Source: Streptomyces cylindrosporus (GTDB lineage Bacteria > Actinomycetota > Actinomycetes > Streptomycetales > Streptomycetaceae). From it: a stretch of DNA of 64,000 nt. A model generated the notes under the pieces. It ran no database searches, was not told the origin of the DNA, and was given only the letters and a program-made list of their open reading frames with translations. The translations under genes were made by a program, and so were the position numbers. Shown one piece after another: positions 59,923-64,000 of this stretch. The first letter of the stretch is position 1. The number at the start of each line of letters is the position of its first letter. Where the stretch lies: NCBI RefSeq assembly GCF_022698165.1, contig NZ_JALDAY010000005.1:434001-498000 (forward strand). The letters are read 5' to 3'.

Positions 59923-61266
59923 GTGCGTGAATACCTGCTGACGCTCTGCATCACGGCCGCGGTGACGTATCTGCTGACAGGGCCGGTACGGAAGTTCGCG
60001 ATCGTGGCCGGAGCCATGCCGGAGATCAGGGCCCGTGACGTGCACCGGGAACCCACTCCGCGTCTCGGCGGTATCGCGATGTTCTTCGGGCTGTGCGCGG
60101 GCCTGCTGGTCGCGGACCATCTGACCAACCTCAGCGAGGTCTTCGACAAGTCCAACGAACCGCGGGCGCTGCTGTCCGGAGCGGCGCTGATCTGGCTGAT
60201 CGGCGTCCTGGACGACAAGTTCGAGATCGACGCCCTGATCAAGCTGGGCGGCCAGATGATCGCCGCGGGCGTCATGGTCATGCAGGGTCTGACGATCCTG
60301 TGGCTGCCCATCCCGAGCGTCGGCACGGTCGCGCTGACCCAGTGGCAGGGCACCCTGCTGACGGTGGCGCTGGTCGTCATCACCATCAACGCGGTCAACT
60401 TCGTCGACGGCCTGGACGGCCTCGCCTCCGGCATGGTGTGCATCGCCGCCGCGGCGTTCTTCATGTACTCCTACCGGATCTGGTACTCGTACGGCATCGA
60501 GGCGGCCGCCCCGGCCACCCTGTTCGCGGCGATCCTGATGGGCATGTGCCTGGGCTTCCTGCCGCACAACATGCATCCGGCGCGGATCTTCATGGGTGAC
60601 TCCGGGTCGATGCTGATCGGCCTGGTGCTGGCCGCCGGCGCGATCTCGATCACGGGCCAGGTCGACCCGGACGTGATGAAGCTGTTCGCCGGGTCCGAGC
60701 GCAACACCGTCCACCAGATGGTGCCGGTCTACATCCCGCTGCTGATGCCGCTGACGATCATCGCGATCCCGGCCGCCGACCTGGTCCTCGCGATCGTGCG
60801 GCGCACCTGGCGCGGCCAGTCGCCGTTCGCCGCGGACCGCGGGCATCTGCACCACCGGCTCCTGGAGATCGGCCACTCGCACAGCCGGGCCGTGCTGATC
60901 ATGTACTTCTGGTCGGCGCTGATCGCGTTCGGGGCGCTCGCCTACTCCGTGAACTCCGCGTCCATGTGGATCGTGCTCGGTGTGGTGATCCTCAGCGCGA
61001 TCGGGCTGGGGCTGCTTCTGCTGCCGCGGTTCACGCCGCGCGCCCCGCGTTGGGCCGAGGCCTTCGTGCCGCCGCGCTACCGGCGGCGCCGGGCCGCGGT
61101 CGCCGAGGCCGCCGCTATCGCCGTACCGGAGACGGCTGTTGGGACTCAGGAGGAGCCGGAGCACCGCACTCCGGTCGCGGCCGGGGTGGCGGGTGTCAAC
61201 GGAGCGACCGCCATCGGCGCCCGTTCGCGCTTCCTGGACAGGCGAAAGGCCGGAACGTCGCGCTGA
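59923..61266 (+). CDS. wecA: undecaprenyl-phosphate GlcNAc-1-phosphate transferase type (WecA/TagO)
   Basis: 447 residues from GTG 59923 (GGGGAAG upstream; GTG 59884 would add 13). About 11 membrane segments. PNPT motifs: HREPTPRLGGIAM, LIGVLDDKFEIDALIKL (Asp-rich), NAVNFVDGLDGLASGM (catalytic), FMGDSGSMLIG and GHLHHRLLEIGHSH. Transfers a sugar-1-phosphate from a UDP-sugar to undecaprenyl-phosphate, starting wall glycopolymers. A charged C-terminal tail (about 385-447) is cytoplasmic. Confidence 0.92.
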   Translation: MREYLLTLCITAAVTYLLTGPVRKFAIVAGAMPEIRARDVHREPTPRLGGIAMFFGLCAGLLVADHLTNLSEVFDKSNEPRALLSGAALIWLIGVLDDKFEIDALIKLGGQMIAAGVMVMQGLTILWLPIPSVGTVALTQWQGTLLTVALVVITINAVNFVDGLDGLASGMVCIAAAAFFMYSYRIWYSYGIEAAAPATLFAAILMGMCLGFLPHNMHPARIFMGDSGSMLIGLVLAAGAISITGQVDPDVMKLFAGSERNTVHQMVPVYIPLLMPLTIIAIPAADLVLAIVRRTWRGQSPFAADRGHLHHRLLEIGHSHSRAVLIMYFWSALIAFGALAYSVNSASMWIVLGVVILSAIGLGLLLLPRFTPRAPRWAEAFVPPRYRRRRAAVAEAAAIAVPETAVGTQEEPEHRTPVAAGVAGVNGATAIGARSRFLDRRKAGTSR

Positions 61267-61566
61267 CGTCGGCAAGGTAAGAATCTGACTAGAGCATTGC
61301 CAAGTCGTGGGGGAGCAAAGCCCCCCAATACCAGACAAGTTGGCCCTGTTTTTGCACAGACGCGCACTGTCACTCTCATGTGTGACAGCGAGCACACCTA
61401 CTTGGTAAAGACCGCATCAAATAGTTTGTGATACGGTTCACGAGAACCCGGGATAGAGCCGAAGGACCGTAGTGCGACGGTCCATTGGCCGTGAGTTCCC
61501 CTCTCAGCCCGGGACTACGCTCGTCCATGACGACACCCTGCCCCCTGTGAAAGCGGAGTTGCCGCC
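61267..61566 (+). promoter_or_regulatory. leader and promoter region of the atp operon
   Basis: Within 300 bases without a gene there is a hairpin GGACCGT (61464-61470)/ACGGTCC (61477-61483), a GGGGG/CCCCC hairpin at 61309-61325 just after wecA, and an AT-rich patch (TCAAATAGTTTGTGATACGG, around 61416-61438) likely to hold the promoter. Exact -35/-10 not assigned. Confidence 0.5.
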
Positions 61567-62004
61567 ATGCCGTCCAATGACGCCCGGAACCTTCTGCCGA
61601 TCGCTGTGCCCACAGCGGCTGCCGGCGTGATCGCCGTTGCGGTCAGTGGTGCGGTCGCGGGCGGCAAGGGGGCCATCGGGGCGGCCGTCGGCGTGGTGCT
61701 GTCGATGCTCTTCATGGGCATCGGCCTCTACGTCCTCCAGTGGACGGCAAAAACGCTCCCGCAGCTGTTCCAGGCGATGGGCCTGATGCTCTACGTCGCC
61801 CAACTCCTGCTGCTCATGATCTTCGTGGCCCTCTTCAAGGACACCTCTCTCTTCAACGCCAGGGCGTTCGCGATCTCGCTCGTCGTCGCGACCGTCGTGT
61901 GGATGGCCACTCAGGCTCGTGCGCACATGAAGTCCAAGATCTTCTACGTCGATCCGGACTCCGAGAAGAGCGAGAAGCCCGAGAAGACAGGGCACTCGTC
62001 GTGA
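61567..62004 (+). CDS. atpI: AtpI-like protein of the ATP synthase operon
   Basis: 145 residues with four hydrophobic segments (TAAAGVIAVAVSGAVAGG, IGAAVGVVLSMLFMGIGLYV, MGLMLYVAQLLLLMIFVALF and FAISLVVATVVWMATQA). Position directly before atpB is that of AtpI, which helps assemble the c-ring and supply Mg. Sequence conservation of this family is low; the assignment rests mainly on location and topology. Confidence 0.88.
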   Translation: MPSNDARNLLPIAVPTAAAGVIAVAVSGAVAGGKGAIGAAVGVVLSMLFMGIGLYVLQWTAKTLPQLFQAMGLMLYVAQLLLLMIFVALFKDTSLFNARAFAISLVVATVVWMATQARAHMKSKIFYVDPDSEKSEKPEKTGHSS

Positions 62005-62229
62005 GAGGTAGGGCCGGGATAAGGGCCGGTGGGATCTCCTGCTATCGTCCGGTGCCAACTGCGGCATCGCGGGCGCGGGCATCCGAGCTGACGCCTTCTC
62101 GATCGCGAGGCTCGAAGCCCCCCGGCCGCCCCCACATCCGTAACACCAGTCCGGTGCCGACCCGCGGCTGCGCGCCGCGCCGACACAACGAGGTTGCCGA
62201 ACCCATGCGTCACGCCGAAGGAGCCCGCG
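62005..62229 (+). other. gap between atpI and atpB
   Basis: 225 bases with no convincing gene. GC-rich with short repeats of GCCGCGCC type and a TGCTATCGT that could be a -10 box. A secondary promoter for atpB is possible. Confidence 0.4.
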
Positions 62230-63048
62230 GTGAGTGCTGACCCGACCCAGCTCGCCTTTGAGTGGGATTGCCGCATCCTGTCCGACAACGGCTGTGGCTT
62301 CCCGGCTCCGGGCCTGCACTCGTTCCTCTTCAAGCCGATCTTCACGGTCGGCGGGTTCGAGTTCAACAAGGTGATGCTGCTCGCGCTCATCACCACCCTG
62401 CTCGTCGTCACCTTCTTCTCGGCGGCGTTCGGCAAGGCCAAGGTCGTGCCGGGCAAGCTCCAGATGGTCGGCGAGGCCGGCTACGACTTCGTCCGCCGCG
62501 GCATCGTCTACGAGACGCTGGGCAAGCGCGAGGGCGAGAAGTACGTCCCGCTCATGGTCTCGCTGTTCTTCTTCATCTGGATCATGAACGTCTGGTCCGT
62601 GATCCCGCTGGCCCAGTTCCCGGTCTCGTCGATCATCGCCTTCCCGGCGGTGCTCGCCGCGGTCGTCTACATCACGTGGCTGTCGCTGACCTTCAAGAAG
62701 CACGGCTTCGTCGGCGGGTTCAAGAACCTGACCGGTTACGACAAGTCGCTCGGCGCGGTGCTTCCGCTCGTCGTCGTCATCGAGTTCTTCTCGAACGTCC
62801 TCGTGCGGCCCTTCACCCACGCGGTCCGGCTCTTCGCCAACATGTTCGCCGGCCACCTGCTGCTCGCGATGTTCACCGTCGCCAGCTGGTACCTGCTGAA
62901 CAGCTACATGATCCCGGCGGCGGGCGTCTCGTTCGTCATGACCGTGATCATGGTCCTCTTCGAGCTCTTCGTGCAGGCCGTCCAGGCGTACGTGTTCGTC
63001 CTCCTGGCCTGCTCCTACGTCCAGGGCGCTCTCGCCGAGCACCACTGA
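62230..63048 (+). CDS. atpB: ATP synthase F0 subunit a
   Basis: 272 residues from GTG 62230 with AAGGAG upstream. Five to six membrane helices; the essential proton-channel Arg is in RPFTHAVRLFANMFAGH, followed by FVLLACSYVQGALAEHH. Forms the stator proton channel facing the c-ring. Confidence 0.96.
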   Translation: MSADPTQLAFEWDCRILSDNGCGFPAPGLHSFLFKPIFTVGGFEFNKVMLLALITTLLVVTFFSAAFGKAKVVPGKLQMVGEAGYDFVRRGIVYETLGKREGEKYVPLMVSLFFFIWIMNVWSVIPLAQFPVSSIIAFPAVLAAVVYITWLSLTFKKHGFVGGFKNLTGYDKSLGAVLPLVVVIEFFSNVLVRPFTHAVRLFANMFAGHLLLAMFTVASWYLLNSYMIPAAGVSFVMTVIMVLFELFVQAVQAYVFVLLACSYVQGALAEHH

Positions 63049-63124
63049 GCGCACCCGCCCGCAAACCCCCAACTCGTCCGGTGGCCAACCCCCACCGGTC
63101 CGTAAAAGAGAAGGAAGAAACGGC

Positions 63125-63364
63125 ATGTCCGCTGCCATCGACCTCGCCGCCGGCGTCTCCGGTTCCCTCGGCTCCATCGGCTACGGCCTCGCGGCCATCG
63201 GCCCCGGCATCGGTATCGGCATCATCTTCGGTAACGGCACCCAGGCCCTCGCCCGTCAGCCCGAGGCGGCCGGTCTGATCCGCGCCAACCAGATCCTGGG
63301 CTTCGCCTTCTGTGAGGCGCTCGCCCTCATCGGCATCGTTATGCCGTTCGTGTTCGGTCAGTAA
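63125..63364 (+). CDS. atpE: ATP synthase F0 subunit c
   Basis: 79 residues, two membrane helices. Polar loop ARQPEAA and proton-binding Glu in FAFCEALALIGIV. Glycine-rich first helix GYGLAAIGPGIGIGIIFG. Oligomerises to the rotor ring. Preceded by GAGAAGGAAG. Confidence 0.97.
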   Translation: MSAAIDLAAGVSGSLGSIGYGLAAIGPGIGIGIIFGNGTQALARQPEAAGLIRANQILGFAFCEALALIGIVMPFVFGQ

Positions 63365-63402
63365 GACCTACTTACCGACACGTATCGACGAAAGGCACTG
63401 AT

Positions 63403-63951
63403 GTGATCGCCAACCTGGTTCAGCTGGCGGCCGAGGAGAAGCAGAACCCCCTCGTCCCGCCGGGCCCCGAACTGCTCGTCGGCACCATCGCCTTCGCCAT
63501 CGTGTTCTTCTTCTTCTGGAAGAAGCTGCTCCCGAACATCAACAAGGTTCTGGAGGAGCGCCGCGAGGCGATCGAGGGTGGCATCGAGAAGGCCGAGGCC
63601 GCTCAGGTCGAGGCCCAGAGCGTTCTCGAGCAGTACAAGGCCCAGCTCGCCGAGGCCCGGCACGAAGCCGCGCGTCTGCGCCAGGAGGCGCAGGAGCAGG
63701 GTGCCGCGCTCATCGCCGAGATGCGCGCCGAGGGCCAGCGCCAGCGCGAGGAGATCGTCGCCGCCGGCCACGCGCAGATCGAGGCCGACCGCAAGGCCGC
63801 CGCGTCCGCGCTGCGGCAGGACGTCGGTCACCTCGCGACCGAGCTGGCCGGCAAGCTCGTCGGCGAGTCCCTCGAGGACCACGCCCGCCAGAGCCGTGTC
63901 ATCGACCGCTTCCTCGACGAGCTCGAGGAGAAGGCCGAGGCCACCCGATGA
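63403..63951 (+). CDS. atpF: ATP synthase F0 subunit b
   Basis: 182 residues from GTG 63403. One N-terminal membrane helix (GTIAFAIVFFFFWKKLLP), then a long charged coiled coil (QVEAQSVLEQYKAQLAEARH, EAARLRQEAQEQGAALIAEM). Forms the stator stalk linking a to delta. Overlaps atpH by 4 nt. Confidence 0.96.
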   Translation: MIANLVQLAAEEKQNPLVPPGPELLVGTIAFAIVFFFFWKKLLPNINKVLEERREAIEGGIEKAEAAQVEAQSVLEQYKAQLAEARHEAARLRQEAQEQGAALIAEMRAEGQRQREEIVAAGHAQIEADRKAAASALRQDVGHLATELAGKLVGESLEDHARQSRVIDRFLDELEEKAEATR

Positions 63952-64000
63952 ACGGAGCGAGCCGCGAGGCACTGGCCGCCGCCCGCGAGCGTCTGGACGC
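63948..64000 (+). CDS. atpH: ATP synthase F1 subunit delta, 5' end
   Basis: Starts ATG 63948 in an ATGA overlap with atpF and runs off the window after 17 full codons (MNGASREALAAARERLD), the usual actinobacterial delta N-terminus. Delta joins the stator stalk to the F1 head. Confidence 0.93.
   Translation, partial: MNGASREALAAARERLD

Noticed and set aside
61309..61326. Strong terminator after wecA
   Set aside because: The GGGGG/CCCCC stem is short (5-6 bp) and lacks a T-run; noted in the leader entry but not called as a terminator.

Overview
The window is chromosomal DNA from a Streptomyces or very close relative. The evidence is the very high GC content with G/C third codon positions, many GTG and TTG starts, a conservon (cvnABCD), a HAIR-controlled lon gene, an NrtL-type ArgS-related protein, actinobacterial-type Ku and LigD polymerase genes, and a lysA-hom-thrC-thrB-rho-rpmE-prfA-prmC-sua5-glyA-wecA-atp gene order. 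From memory this matches the S. coelicolor SCO5285-SCO5371 neighbourhood; I could not run a comparison. Both ends are cut: the left end holds the 3' end of an unidentified gene, and the right end stops 53 bases into atpH.

Left part (1-13.6 kb): a cupin and a SnoaL-like pair; a GH3 glycosidase and MFS transporter operon divergent from a TetR-type regulator with a palindrome between them; a rhomboid-like membrane protein; an SMP-30 lactonase; a Tat-type sulfatase; the Lon protease behind a HAIR operator; a secreted GH25 lysozyme; a MarR regulator; and a PP2C-like phosphatase. Signalling part (13.9-20.3 kb): a conservon whose kinase CvnA carries a long hexapeptide-repeat tail, followed by a StyA-like flavin monooxygenase in the same operon. 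Cell envelope part (20.3-35.9 kb): an NlpC/P60 peptidase, a TetR regulator, two divergent di-iron (ferritin-like) proteins, a PbpA/FtsW-type transpeptidase and SEDS pair, an SH3 protein, a lipoprotein and histidine kinase pair without a response regulator, a Cys-based phosphatase, a NERD protein, a vanadium haloperoxidase-like protein, and divergent ligD-polymerase and ku genes for end joining.

Accessory scar (about 36.2-41.3 kb): this stretch next to a tRNA-Arg(CCG) gene is made of broken parts. It has an eroded Mrr-type nuclease, a lipoprotein esterase, two small membrane ORFs, an IS5-family element whose inverted repeats enclose both a frameshifted transposase and a DUF6221-like passenger gene, a second IS5 relic, an XRE regulator relic, a perfect 24-bp palindrome, and a gene interrupted by a single amber codon. 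It looks like the remains of repeated insertion and deletion at an integration hotspot.

Right part (41.6-64 kb): core genes. A receiver-only response regulator and NrtL precede lysA and the threonine genes hom, thrC and thrB. Rho follows after a 416-nt leader that holds a candidate upstream ORF. A secreted trypsin-like protease with VCBS-like repeats and an LCP ligase are inserted before rpmE-prfA-prmC-sua5. Next come a low-molecular-weight PTP homologue that lacks its catalytic cysteine, a divergent glyA paralogue, wecA, and the F-type ATP synthase operon (atpI, atpB, atpE, atpF, atpH start). Wall-precursor chemistry (wecA, LCP, PbpA/FtsW, NlpC/P60), translation termination (prfA, prmC, rpmE) and energy production sit side by side here.
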